NCBI GenBank assembly: GCA_020722815.1
Contig: DYKB01000014.1
Coordinates: 46,561 to 110,560, forward strand
Origin: Caldithrix sp.
Lineage (GTDB): Bacteria > Zhuqueibacterota > Zhuqueibacteria > Thermofontimicrobiales > Sulfurfontimicrobiaceae
Reading direction: 5' to 3'
DNA: 64,000 nt
The position numbers and the translations under genes are program-made. Under the pieces are notes generated by a model. That model saw only the letters and a list, made by a program, of their open reading frames with translations, made no database searches and had not been told where the DNA came from. Below are positions 43,292 through 52,304 of this stretch, piece by piece; the first letter of the stretch is position 1; every line of letters begins with the position of its first letter.

Positions 43292-44638
43292 ATGAAAAAA
43301 GTAATTTTTGCCCTTCTTGTCCTGTTTTTGTCGATAGCACCGCTTGTCGCCCAGGAATTGCCGGCAGGCGATGAAGCTTTGGAAACAAAAAAGTATGAAC
43401 AGTATGAAAAACCCGAAGCCTGCAAGAGCTGCCATGTTGATATCTATCAACAATGGACCCAGGCAATGATGTCCCAGGCTTATACGCACCATTGGGACGA
43501 AATCGAATACTTTGAACTGGCGGTGGCGCATAGTCAGTTGGATCCGAAATATAAACCGGCTGCTGATGGCTGCAACGGTTGCCATACGCCGCTGGCCTTT
43601 CTGACGGGCAATGTTCCCCCACCGCGTCCCGAGAAAAATTCCCGCGCCAATGAAAGTGTGAGTTGTGAGGTTTGTCATACCGTCAAGCATTTTAAAGGGG
43701 ATACGCCAGTCAATTTTAATTATATTTCCAGTCCTGGTCGTTTGAAATATGGTAATAAACCAGGAGTTGTTTCCCCCCATCATGATACCGAATTAAATCC
43801 ATTTTTATCCACCGCTGAATTTTGTGGCACCTGTCATAACGAAAAAAATCCTTTTGGGATCTGGGTCAAATCAACCCAATTGGAATGGAAAGAAGGCCCA
43901 TACGCAAAAGAAGGTGTCCCCTGCCATCGCTGCCACATGCCGCAGGCCAGAGACCGCAATGCCAAAATGGCCGAAGAAAGCATGGTTTCGCAGCATCTTT
44001 TTCATGGGGCACATGATCCCGGTAAAGTGGCGGGTGCCATTGAGCTTCGAATGCATCCGGAAGAGCGCGAACTCAGGTTTGATGATACTGTTGTACTGAA
44101 AGTTCAGTTATTTAATGGCAAAGCCGGTCATAAAATACCGACGGGTTCGGTGGAAGATCGGATTCTCTGGCTTCATGTCACCGCCACTGATGCTAACGGA
44201 AAGGAATATCACCTGCCAGTCGATAAAAAAGGCTTTGCGGGTGAAGAATATACCATTGCGGCGGATGTATTGGCCTATCAGGACATTGGAATTGCCCAGG
44301 GGAATCCCAATTTCCCGGGTTTACCGCGTGATGGCGTACCTGTCGGTGATCGTATCTTCCGAATGCCATACCTGGATCCAGAGGGTCGGATGACTATCAT
44401 GCAATGGTTCACCAAAACGTTAGGGGTTGATTATCGCATTGGCCCGCGTGAAACCAAAATTGAGACTTTCACCTGGAAATTGCCGGCTGATATTCCGGTT
44501 GGCAAAATAACTTTCAAAGCCCAGCTTAATTATCAGAAATTGGTTAAACCGGTCGCCGATTATTTAAAAGTACCGGCCGATGAAAGCGAAATCGTTCCGG
44601 TAAATTTTGCAACCACCTGGATTGAAGTTTACGAATAA
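43292..44638 (+). CDS. Secreted pentahaem cytochrome c
   Basis: The 448-residue protein has a signal peptide ending LVAQ and five CxxCH haem-binding motifs (CKSCH at 44, CNGCH at 94, CEVCH at 125, CGTCH at 178, CHRCH at 211), all in the N-terminal half. The pattern is like the cytochrome c554/NrfB-type domains. The C-terminal half is beta-rich with no haem. It is probably a periplasmic or surface electron carrier, or a c554-type enzyme. The ATG at 43292 has a TAGGAGG site; the frame is open to 43235. The haem-bearing barrel protein gene starts 17 nt after its stop. Confidence 0.9.
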   Translation: MKKVIFALLVLFLSIAPLVAQELPAGDEALETKKYEQYEKPEACKSCHVDIYQQWTQAMMSQAYTHHWDEIEYFELAVAHSQLDPKYKPAADGCNGCHTPLAFLTGNVPPPRPEKNSRANESVSCEVCHTVKHFKGDTPVNFNYISSPGRLKYGNKPGVVSPHHDTELNPFLSTAEFCGTCHNEKNPFGIWVKSTQLEWKEGPYAKEGVPCHRCHMPQARDRNAKMAEESMVSQHLFHGAHDPGKVAGAIELRMHPEERELRFDDTVVLKVQLFNGKAGHKIPTGSVEDRILWLHVTATDANGKEYHLPVDKKGFAGEEYTIAADVLAYQDIGIAQGNPNFPGLPRDGVPVGDRIFRMPYLDPEGRMTIMQWFTKTLGVDYRIGPRETKIETFTWKLPADIPVGKITFKAQLNYQKLVKPVADYLKVPADESEIVPVNFATTWIEVYE

Positions 44639-44654
44639 AAAAGTGAGGGAAAAA

Positions 44655-45836
44655 ATGAGTGTAAAAAAATGGATGCTAATTTTGGTGGGATTGATTTTTA
44701 TCCTGACCATTTTAATTCCAACTGATTCAAGTGCTGTGCCAGCTTTTGCCCGGCGCAATAAAATTTCCTGCTCCACCTGTCACGCCCCATTTCCGAAATT
44801 AAAACCTTATGGGGATGAATTTGCTGGCAGTGGATTTATTATTAAAGAAAATGAAAAAGAACGGGACTATATCACGGCAGGAGATGATTTACTCTGGTTA
44901 AATCGGGAATTCCCGCTTGCTGCGCGATTTGATGCTTATACAATTTATGATCAGGATAATCCGGTCGAGGCAGATTTACAAATTCCCTGGGGTTTGAAGC
45001 TCCTTTCCGGTGGTACTTTGTATAAAAATATCGGCTATTATTTTTACTTCTACATGTCGGAACGTGGGGAAATCGCCGGAATTGAAGATGCCTACATTCA
45101 TTTTGATAATATTTTCGGCAGCCCAATCGATGTCATGGTTGGTCAATTTCAAACATCCGATCCGCTGATGAAACGGGAATTGCGCCTGACTTTTGAAGAT
45201 TATGAACTTTACAAACCCAAAATTGGGATTTCGCAGACAAATTTGACCTATGACCGCGGTGTGATGCTGGTTTATGGCATTGAAAAAACCGGCACTGATC
45301 TGATTGGCATAATTGTAAACGGAAATGGAAAAGGTGAAGCTGGCAATGATAAGAAATTTGATAATGACAGTTTTAAAAATTTTGGTTTTCGATTGGCGCA
45401 GGGAATTGGGGATCACTTTTCCATTGGCGGTTTTGTTTATACCGGCCAGGAAAAATTGATGGGTGAAGATGAAATCAAAAATCAGGTAACTTACTGGGGA
45501 CCCGATTTTAATGTAACCGCCGGACCAATCGAATTAACCGGCGAATATTTAGTGCGCAAAGATACGAATCCGTACTTCAAATTTCAGGATGAAGAAGTCG
45601 AAACACGCTGCATGATCGCAGAAATCGTCGTTTCACCCCAATTGGACCGTTCGCGATTTTATTTTACCGCCCTGTATAATAAAATCGATTCGGATTTGAA
45701 TGTTTATGACTATCAAACTGCAACATTGAGTGGAACTTATCTGCTGTCCCGAAACCTTCGCTTTACGACCGAGTTTACCCGCGATCTGGAAAATGATGCC
45801 AATCGATTGGTGTTAGGATTGATAACTGCTTATTAA
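44655..45836 (+). CDS. Outer-membrane barrel-like protein with one N-terminal haem c site
   Basis: The 393-residue product has a signal peptide (about 1-27, ending SSA), a single haem motif CSTCH at residue 39 in KISCSTCHAPFPKLKPYGDEF, and then a long stretch of alternating-hydrophobic beta strands with aromatic girdles (for example YYFYFYMSERGEIAG, FGFRLAQGI). The last residues are LGLITAY, a plausible barrel end. It looks like an outer-membrane porin with an attached haem, which would let electrons pass to or from the adjacent cytochrome. A GAGGG site precedes the ATG. Confidence 0.8.
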   Translation: MSVKKWMLILVGLIFILTILIPTDSSAVPAFARRNKISCSTCHAPFPKLKPYGDEFAGSGFIIKENEKERDYITAGDDLLWLNREFPLAARFDAYTIYDQDNPVEADLQIPWGLKLLSGGTLYKNIGYYFYFYMSERGEIAGIEDAYIHFDNIFGSPIDVMVGQFQTSDPLMKRELRLTFEDYELYKPKIGISQTNLTYDRGVMLVYGIEKTGTDLIGIIVNGNGKGEAGNDKKFDNDSFKNFGFRLAQGIGDHFSIGGFVYTGQEKLMGEDEIKNQVTYWGPDFNVTAGPIELTGEYLVRKDTNPYFKFQDEEVETRCMIAEIVVSPQLDRSRFYFTALYNKIDSDLNVYDYQTATLSGTYLLSRNLRFTTEFTRDLENDANRLVLGLITAY

Positions 45837-45994
45837 TGGCTGCTGGCTATTGGCCTTTGGCTGATGGCTCCTGGCAACTGATTTTCTAATATGATAATAT
45901 TATGAGGAAGGTATCAATGATTTATAAAATTTGATGACTCAGGAATATTGAATCATTTGCCTTCCTCTTTTTTTATTAACTGATGGAGTTATCG

Positions 45995-46936
45995 ATGAAA
46001 CGTCGTCATTTTTTACAAACGACCCTCGCGGCCGGCGCCGCTGCCGGGTTGAATTTAAATTGCGAGGGAGAAAAAAACGTGCAGATACCAAAGCGAAAAT
46101 ATAATGATCAGGTTCATCTCTCAATAATTGGATTTGGTGGAATCGTCGTTTGTGGAATGGAACAGACAGCAGCAAATCAAGTTGTGGCTGATTCGGTTCG
46201 GCGCGGCGTCAACTATTTTGATGTTGCCCCAACTTATTTCGACGGGGAAGCTGAGATCAAATTGGGAATTGCCTTAAAACCATTTCGAAAAGATGTTTTT
46301 CTCGCGTGCAAAACCACACAGCGGGATGCGGAAGGTGCCCATATCGAATTGGAACGCTCGCTGCAGCGATTACATACGGATTATTTTGATCTTTATCAGT
46401 TTCATGCCGTTACTACTCTTGAAGATGTCGAAAAGATATGGGCACCTGGTGGTGCCGCAGAAGTTTTTCTCAATGCGCGACAGCAGGGAAAAATTAAATA
46501 TATCGGGCTTTCCGCACATTCAGAAAAAGCTGCCCTGGCGATGTTCGAAAAAATAAAGTTTGATTCCATTCTTTTTCCGATAAATTTTGTCTGCTATTCA
46601 CAGGGGAATTTTGGTCCGCCAGTCATTAAGAAAGCAAAGGAAAATGGAATTGCACTACTGGCTTTAAAAGCGATGGCCTTTTCGAAAAAAACCGATGAAT
46701 CGAAGGCAAAATATCCCAAATGCTGGTACAAACCAGTCGATGAGGAGACGCTGGCGCGGAAAGCACTGCAATTCACCCTCTCTCAAGGCGTGACCGCAAT
46801 GGTTCCGCCAGGTGATGAACGGCTCTATGAAATGGCATTAAAATTAGCTCCAATACTTGATACGATGAGTGATGCTGAACGTCAGGAATTATTAGCCAGT
46901 GCTGCAGGTGTGGAACCAATTTTCAGAACAGTTTGA
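45995..46936 (+). CDS. Tat-exported aldo/keto reductase
   Basis: The 313-residue protein begins MKRRHFLQTTLAAGAAAG, a twin-arginine signal, so it is folded before export. The rest is an aldo/keto reductase barrel with catalytic residues in YFDVAPTYF (Asp/Tyr), FLACKTTQ (Lys) and LYQFHAV (His). Bacterial Tat-exported members act on sugars or quinone-like compounds; the substrate is unknown. I use the ATG at 45995 because it has GGAG seven bases upstream; the in-frame ATG at 45983 precedes the site. A hairpin-like palindrome follows the stop. Confidence 0.9.
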   Translation: MKRRHFLQTTLAAGAAAGLNLNCEGEKNVQIPKRKYNDQVHLSIIGFGGIVVCGMEQTAANQVVADSVRRGVNYFDVAPTYFDGEAEIKLGIALKPFRKDVFLACKTTQRDAEGAHIELERSLQRLHTDYFDLYQFHAVTTLEDVEKIWAPGGAAEVFLNARQQGKIKYIGLSAHSEKAALAMFEKIKFDSILFPINFVCYSQGNFGPPVIKKAKENGIALLALKAMAFSKKTDESKAKYPKCWYKPVDEETLARKALQFTLSQGVTAMVPPGDERLYEMALKLAPILDTMSDAERQELLASAAGVEPIFRTV

Positions 46937-46950
46937 GAAGCGGTTTTTGG

Positions 46951-47013
46951 ACAAAGAGGGCAGAGAGAGCGGAGAGAAAAATTTTTTCTCTCCGACCTCT
47001 TTTCTCTCTTTGT
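46951..47013. repeat. Imperfect palindrome ACAAAGAG / CTCTTTGT after the Tat reductase gene
   Basis: ACAAAGAGGGCAGAGAGAG and CGGAGAGAAAAA pair with TTTTTTCTCTCCG and CTCTCTTTGT to make an interrupted stem of about 28 bp, followed by TTTTATTTTTT. It can act as a transcription terminator. Purine-strand bias makes a slipped or triplex-prone structure possible. Confidence 0.55.
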
Positions 47014-47061
47014 TTTATTTTTTATGAATTTTTGTGCTTAATTTAACTTTTGGAGTTGAAA

Positions 47062-48054
47062 ATGATTTCTGTTGCCAATCCGGCACGTTATGAAAAGATG
47101 CGCTATAATCGCTGTGGCAGGAGTGGTCTTAAATTACCTGTCATTTCATTGGGATTGTGGCATAATTTCGGGGATGTGGATGTTTTGGAAAATTGTCGGA
47201 AAATGATTTTTCGGGCTTTTGACCTGGGAATTACCCATTTTGACCTGGCAAATAATTATGGTCCGTCTCCTGGTTCGGCTGAATCCAACTTTGGTAAAAT
47301 TTTAAAAGAAGATCTTTGGCATTACCGGGATGAAATGATTATTTCCACCAAAGCCGGTTATTATATGTGGCCCGGCCCCTATGGTGAGTGGGGTTCCCGA
47401 AAATATTTGCTCTCCAGCCTGGACCAAAGTCTGAAGCGGATGCAACTGGATTATGTGGATATTTTTTATCATCATCGCCCGGATCCAGAGACGCCGCTGG
47501 AAGAAACGATGGGAGCGCTGGCCCAGGCCGTTCAACAGGGAAAAGCTTTATATGTAGGCGTTTCAAACTACAATCCGGAACAGACCCGTCAGGCTGCCAA
47601 ACTTTTGAAAGAAATGGGTGTCGCCTGCCTGATCCACCAACCAGTCTATAATATGTTCAATCGGTGGGTGGAGGACGAGTTAATATCAACACTGGATGAG
47701 CTGGGAATTGGCTGTATTGCATTTTCTCCCCTGGCCCAGGGATTGTTGACGAATAGATATTTAGCTGGTATTCCCGAAGACTCCCGCGCTGCCAAACCAC
47801 ACGGTTTTTTAAAATCAGACCAGATTACTGAAGATAAGCTGGCGAAAATTCAGGCATTGAACGAATTGGCAAAAAAACGCGGTCAATCGCTGGCACAAAT
47901 GGCGCTGATCTGGGTTTTAAGACATAAAACCGTAACTTCAGTATTGATTGGCGCCAGTAAAGTCAGTCAAATTGAGGAAAATGTTAAAATTTTTGAAAAT
48001 CTTGTTTTATCAACGGATGAATTAATAGCGATTGAACAGATTCTGAGGGCTTAA
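47062..48054 (+). CDS. Aldo/keto reductase, YghZ / L-glyceraldehyde-3-phosphate reductase type
   Basis: The 330-residue cytosolic enzyme has the YghZ-like N-terminal MRYNRCGRSGLKLPVISLGLWHNFG and active-site segments THFDLANNYG (Asp, Tyr), IISTKAGY (Lys) and VDIFYHHRPD (His). The conserved NYGPSPGSAE and TKAGYYMWPGPYGEWGSRKY loops mark the subfamily active on short aldehydes such as methylglyoxal or L-glyceraldehyde-3-phosphate. The ATG at 47062 has GGAG upstream; the TTG 12 nt earlier is less likely. It lies after a putative terminator and is likely monocistronic. Confidence 0.9.
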   Translation: MISVANPARYEKMRYNRCGRSGLKLPVISLGLWHNFGDVDVLENCRKMIFRAFDLGITHFDLANNYGPSPGSAESNFGKILKEDLWHYRDEMIISTKAGYYMWPGPYGEWGSRKYLLSSLDQSLKRMQLDYVDIFYHHRPDPETPLEETMGALAQAVQQGKALYVGVSNYNPEQTRQAAKLLKEMGVACLIHQPVYNMFNRWVEDELISTLDELGIGCIAFSPLAQGLLTNRYLAGIPEDSRAAKPHGFLKSDQITEDKLAKIQALNELAKKRGQSLAQMALIWVLRHKTVTSVLIGASKVSQIEENVKIFENLVLSTDELIAIEQILRA

Positions 48055-48441
48055 TTTTTTAATTTTCATAATGTTAGAACACATCATACTGGAAACAGGG
48101 ATCCCCAAAAACCACAGATTTTAAAGATTAAATGAGTAAAAAAGCGCAGGATAATTTTACCATTCACTAACAAATTGACATTCTTTATAAGAAAGCAAAG
48201 CATCTAACGGGGAATAATATTTCATTGATATTCCTTTATAAAAATTTTCTATTCTGAAGATTTCACGGCAGAAAATTATTCGTCGATAATCAATTGTGAA
48301 ATTAAAAGGAACTTCTTTATTCCTTGTGTATTAGAATTACAAGGTGAAAACGACACTTTCAAAAAATATTCCACTAAAGTATTAATTTCAATTTTGCTCC
48401 GGAATTTTTATTAATATTATATGATATTGAAGTAGATAAAG

Positions 48442-49287
48442 ATGGTTAGAAAAGTTACGATTTTAGACCTTCAAGAAAAGAAGAATGGCCAGCACCCCAT
48501 TACAATGGTGACTGCATACGACTTTCCCGGCGCTTTATTGGCCGATGAAGCGGGTGTCGATATGATTTTGGTTGGCGATTCGCTGGCAATGACCGTGCTG
48601 GGTCATTCCAGTACAACAAATGTGACCATGGCCGAAATGCTTCATCATTGTAAAGCTGTTTCAAGGGGGGCAAAACGCCCTTTTTTAATTGGCGATATGC
48701 CCTTTTTATCTTATCAAATCAGTGCTCAGCGAGCGGTTCGTAATGCCGGTCGCTTTATTAAAGAAGGAAATATGGATGCGATTAAGCTGGAAGGTGGCCA
48801 TGAAGTTCTCAAAAGTGTTCAGGCGATATGTCAGGCGGGCATTCCTGTCATGGGGCATCTGGGATTGACACCACAGACGGCAACAAAGCTGGGGGGGTAT
48901 CGGGTACAGGCCCATACTGGTGTGACTGCAAAAAAATTGTATGATGAAGCACTTGCACTTGAAGCGGCTGGCTGCTTTTCAATTGTTCTGGAAGCGGTTC
49001 CGGCACCTGTTGCCCGTATTATTAGCCAGAAATTGACAATTCCAACGATTGGAATTGGCGCTGGTAATGAATGCGATGGGCAGGTATTGGTCTTTCATGA
49101 TATGTTGGGTTTATTTGATCAATTTAAGCCCAAATTTGTGAAACAATTTGCCAATTTAAAACCACTGATTTTGGCGGCTATTAAAACTTATTGCCAGGAA
49201 GTTGAAGCAAGAACATTTCCGGCACAGGAACATACTTACAAAATAGATCAGACGGAATTTGATAAATTTTTAGCCGAATTGAAGTAA
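48442..49287 (+). CDS. panB: 3-methyl-2-oxobutanoate hydroxymethyltransferase
   Basis: The 281-residue class II aldolase-like enzyme adds a one-carbon unit to 2-oxoisovalerate, the first committed step to pantothenate. It carries the metal and substrate motifs VGDSLAMTVLGHSSTTNVT, AIKLEGG, MGHLGLTPQ and IGIGAGNECDGQVLVFHDMLG, in the conserved order. It is 281 residues, normal length. It is the first gene of panBCD. The AT-rich 387-nt gap upstream shows no other gene. A weak TTGCTC-17-TTATAT pair lies just upstream. Confidence 0.97.
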   Translation: MVRKVTILDLQEKKNGQHPITMVTAYDFPGALLADEAGVDMILVGDSLAMTVLGHSSTTNVTMAEMLHHCKAVSRGAKRPFLIGDMPFLSYQISAQRAVRNAGRFIKEGNMDAIKLEGGHEVLKSVQAICQAGIPVMGHLGLTPQTATKLGGYRVQAHTGVTAKKLYDEALALEAAGCFSIVLEAVPAPVARIISQKLTIPTIGIGAGNECDGQVLVFHDMLGLFDQFKPKFVKQFANLKPLILAAIKTYCQEVEARTFPAQEHTYKIDQTEFDKFLAELK

Positions 49288-49335
49288 ATTGATAGGATTT
49301 GACACTTTGATCCGGCATAAAGTGAATGATTTAAA

Positions 49336-49358
49336 TCCGTTTTACGCATTACGTATCA
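49336..49358. repeat. Short CCGTTTTACGCATTACGTATCA repeat
   Basis: The segment TTTTACGCATTACGTATCA between panB and panC closely matches 1168-1186 and part of 23013-23040. Here it lies inside an operon, so if transcribed it forms part of the panBCD message. Confidence 0.45.
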
Positions 49359-49373
49359 ATTTGGAATAATTAT

Positions 49374-50207
49374 ATGCAAGTATTTTCAGAAATAGTGGAT
49401 ATTCGTCAGGCAAGATGGAAAGAACCTTCGACGCGGTGGGGACTGGTTCCAACAATGGGATTTCTCCATGAGGGGCACCTGAACCTGGTTCGAAGGGCGA
49501 GGAATGAAAATGACCGGGTAGGTGTAAGTATTTTTGTGAATCCAATTCAATTTAATGATACGAAAGACCTGGATCATTATCCACGAGATTTACCACGGGA
49601 TTTGGCATTATTGGAAAAGGAAGGTGTTGATCTGGTTTGGACACCCACTCCCGAACAGGTTTATCCTGAAAATTTTCAGACCTATATTACAGTGGAAAAA
49701 ATATCGCAACCATTGGAGGGCAAAGCCCGGCCGGGTCATTTTCGCGGTGTAACGACCGTCGTCGCCAAATTATTCAATATTTTTCAACCAGATCGTGCTT
49801 ATTTTGGCCAGAAAGATGCGCAACAGGTGGCAGTTATTAAACAGATGATTGAAGATTTAAATTTTAATCTGGAAATTATCATTTGCCCAACTGTTCGGGA
49901 AAGTGATGGTTTGGCCATGAGTTCCCGGAATGCACGATTATCGCCGCAGGGGCGAGTGGATGCAACCTGGTTGTATCGCGCCCTTTCAAATGCGCGAACT
50001 GCATTTGAACAGGGAATTCGGGATGCTCAAAAATTAAAAGGTATTATTTTAAAAACACTGCAGGAAAAAAATATCCGGGTCGACTATATCAGTATCACTA
50101 ATCCAGTCACCCTGCAGGAACTGGAGATAATTCAACAAGAAGCACTCGTATCGCTGGCTGCTTTTGTCGATGAGGTGCGGTTGATTGATAATATGATCAT
50201 TGGTTAA
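49374..50207 (+). CDS. panC: Pantothenate synthetase
   Basis: The 277-residue enzyme joins pantoate and beta-alanine with ATP. It has the nucleotidyltransferase HIGH-like motif in PTMGFLHEGHLNLVRRA and the KMSKS-like DGLAMSSRNARLS. The conserved FVNPIQFND and YFGQKDAQQ substrate loops are intact. Preceded by panB (87 nt gap) and followed by panD 28 nt later, it is the middle gene of a complete pantothenate operon. The ATG lies close to the repeat at 49336-49358 and has no strong Shine-Dalgarno. Confidence 0.97.
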   Translation: MQVFSEIVDIRQARWKEPSTRWGLVPTMGFLHEGHLNLVRRARNENDRVGVSIFVNPIQFNDTKDLDHYPRDLPRDLALLEKEGVDLVWTPTPEQVYPENFQTYITVEKISQPLEGKARPGHFRGVTTVVAKLFNIFQPDRAYFGQKDAQQVAVIKQMIEDLNFNLEIIICPTVRESDGLAMSSRNARLSPQGRVDATWLYRALSNARTAFEQGIRDAQKLKGIILKTLQEKNIRVDYISITNPVTLQELEIIQQEALVSLAAFVDEVRLIDNMIIG

Positions 50208-50235
50208 TTTTCTTAAAAAGGGATTTAATAAAATT

Positions 50236-50580
50236 ATGCGTTGGGTATTACGTTCTAAAATTCATCAGGCGACGGTCACGGCTGCGGATGTAAATTATGT
50301 CGGCAGTATTACCATCGATGAGGAATTGATTGAAAAAGTTGGATTGTGGCCTGGCGAAAAAGTGTTGGTAACAAGCAATACTTCAGGCTCCAGACTGGAG
50401 ACTTATGTGATCAAAGGCCCGAAAGGGAGCGGCACGATTGCCATAAATGGTGCGGCGGCGCATTTAATTAAGGCCGGCGAACAGATTATCATTATGGGAT
50501 TTGAATTAACAGATCAGCCAATCGAGCCAAAAGTGATTCTGGTGGATTCGAAAAATCAATTTGTAAAATTTATTCATTAG
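50236..50580 (+). CDS. panD: Aspartate 1-decarboxylase
   Basis: The 114-residue proenzyme makes beta-alanine from aspartate for pantothenate synthesis. It begins MRWVLRSKIHQATVTAADVNYVGSITID, here checked in parts: the Gly-Ser cleavage site GSIT, where Ser becomes the pyruvoyl cofactor, is intact, and IKGPKGSGTIAINGAAAHL follows. The family start is the ATG at 50236. The frame is open to a TTG at 50200 overlapping panC. It completes panBCD and ends 22 nt from a converging gene without a visible terminator. Confidence 0.96.
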   Translation: MRWVLRSKIHQATVTAADVNYVGSITIDEELIEKVGLWPGEKVLVTSNTSGSRLETYVIKGPKGSGTIAINGAAAHLIKAGEQIIIMGFELTDQPIEPKVILVDSKNQFVKFIH

Positions 50581-50602
50581 CTGGAATTGGTCGTTCTGTT
50601 TT

Positions 50603-52156
50603 TTAAAAATTTTTAATAATAGTCATTTTTTTGTAATTCTTAAATTTGAATGGAAATGAATTCATACTGAGCAGCAGCACGCCCAATGTTGTCCCAATTG
50701 CCACGAGAACAATTGGCCAATCGATAGGCTGATGATAGAAAAAATTGAAAAGTATTTGCGTTGCCAAAATGGGGGACATGGTTTTCAATACGCCCCATAA
50801 AATTTTCCAGTTTCTTCTGCGGCGGGCGAGCTGCATCATCCAGCCTAATGGAAATAGGACTAAAAAAATGAAACAAATTTTACCAATCCAGCCGCGTCCA
50901 AAGCCTAGCAAGAAAGGGATATAATGGCTGACACCAAAGACCGAACTCTCCAATAATTTTCCATTTAAAAATATCTGCTCGGCACCATGGTTATAAACGG
51001 CTACGATATGCTGTTTTTCTCGCTTTAGCACGGGTTGTTCGATAAAAAGATCAATTTTTGATCCATTCAAACCCGTTAATGGCGTCCGAACACGAAAATT
51101 CAAATTTTGGCCGACCTGTCCCAGGGTGAAATTTCGTTCATCAGTTGAATTTGAGCATGAAATAATCCGCGCCGGACCTGTTTGCGTTAAATTTTCAGGT
51201 TCAAAAAGGACTTCTATGGAGAATTGATTGGATTTTTTTGCATGGTGGATAATTTTTTCGGCTGGATTTTCACTTTTCAGATAAACGCCAGATGAAATTT
51301 TTAGACCATTTTTATCTTTTTGCCAGGCGGAAGTCGGTATTTTATGAATTTTTAAATCCAGATTCGGTTTAACCAGCGAACGATCCTGCACAAACTTACC
51401 AGAATCCTTATCGAAATCATATAAAGCCATTAAATGAGGTTTTACAGGGTTGGGACAACGTTGATAATAACACTGTAATACTTCTGTTTCAGTCAACATT
51501 CGGTCATAAAGGGCGACTTTATAAAATGTTCCGGCCCAGGGTCGATCACCTGTGGCCTCATTTCCCAGCAGCAGATGAAAATTATGATTCCAGTTGGACA
51601 AACTGTTGAGCCAGAAAGGTAAACTAAAACTCGCGATTAACAGGAAAAGATAAATCCATGCAGTTAAACGAATACATTGCGCGCCACGATTTAAAATAAA
51701 TTTCATGAAATATGAACGTTCTAGATTTATCTGATAGCTCCAGAGACCACCAATACAACCGCCGAGGCCATTCATAAAAACATCAAATAATGAACTGGAT
51801 CTTATTGAGAAGAGTTGACCGATTTCAGCCAGCGCACTGATAATCAGGCTGTAAAATATTATTTTTTTGAGCGTTGCCTCTTTTGGTTGATTTTTAAATC
51901 GTGCCAATAAACCTGTTAAAAATCCATAAGGCATAAAAAATAAGATATTTAAGATAATGTCATCAATTTTTAACTGACTGAACAAAGCAACAAAAAGCCC
52001 CTGCTCAAATTTAAAATGCTGATATAAATAGTCTGGAGAAAAATTGAAAGGCTTTAATGTCAATATCAAAATATAAATCAAATAAACACCGCGCAGAATA
52101 GTTGTTTTTTGTGCAGTTTTTCGCCAGAGTTCGTATTCGTGCCAGTTCTGCTTCAT
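50603..52156 (-). CDS. VanZ-like membrane protein with inserted LamG-type domain
   Basis: The 517-residue protein combines a VanZ-like membrane region (about residues 20-150, with ILNILFFMPYGFLTGLL and the acidic-polar AEIGQLFSIRSSSLFDVFMNGLGG motif) and a large soluble insert resembling a concanavalin-like LamG domain (about 190-430). The insert includes FSIEVLFEPENL and IVAVYNHGAEQIFLNGKLLE. Two or three further hydrophobic helices follow (about 435-500). The LamG part would face the periplasm and could bind glycan or envelope polymer. VanZ family function beyond glycopeptide resistance is unknown. Monocistronic. Confidence 0.85.
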   Translation of the reverse strand: MKQNWHEYELWRKTAQKTTILRGVYLIYILILTLKPFNFSPDYLYQHFKFEQGLFVALFSQLKIDDIILNILFFMPYGFLTGLLARFKNQPKEATLKKIIFYSLIISALAEIGQLFSIRSSSLFDVFMNGLGGCIGGLWSYQINLERSYFMKFILNRGAQCIRLTAWIYLFLLIASFSLPFWLNSLSNWNHNFHLLLGNEATGDRPWAGTFYKVALYDRMLTETEVLQCYYQRCPNPVKPHLMALYDFDKDSGKFVQDRSLVKPNLDLKIHKIPTSAWQKDKNGLKISSGVYLKSENPAEKIIHHAKKSNQFSIEVLFEPENLTQTGPARIISCSNSTDERNFTLGQVGQNLNFRVRTPLTGLNGSKIDLFIEQPVLKREKQHIVAVYNHGAEQIFLNGKLLESSVFGVSHYIPFLLGFGRGWIGKICFIFLVLFPLGWMMQLARRRRNWKILWGVLKTMSPILATQILFNFFYHQPIDWPIVLVAIGTTLGVLLLSMNSFPFKFKNYKKMTIIKNF

Positions 52157-52304
52157 CTTCTCGTTCTCGCTTCCGGATTAAAATTTCTATGAACTATCTG
52201 GAAATATATTATACAACCAATCGGGTGTTTTGGAGAATTTTATTGAAAAATTTTCAAATTTATCAGGGAAAATAGTGATGAAATAGATGATGGGTTCTTT
52301 CTGG

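Noticed and set aside
43280..43783. Minus-strand ORF of 167 codons opposite the pentahaem cytochrome
   Set aside because: The plus strand carries five CxxCH motifs and a signal peptide with GGAGG; the minus frame has none of these.
45838..45880. Short GGCTGCTGGCTATTGGC-like direct repeats
   Set aside because: Too short and degenerate to call a repeat array.
48055..48441. Possible small gene in the gap before panB
   Set aside because: AT-rich with only very short frames and no ribosome site; only a weak promoter-like pair could be seen.
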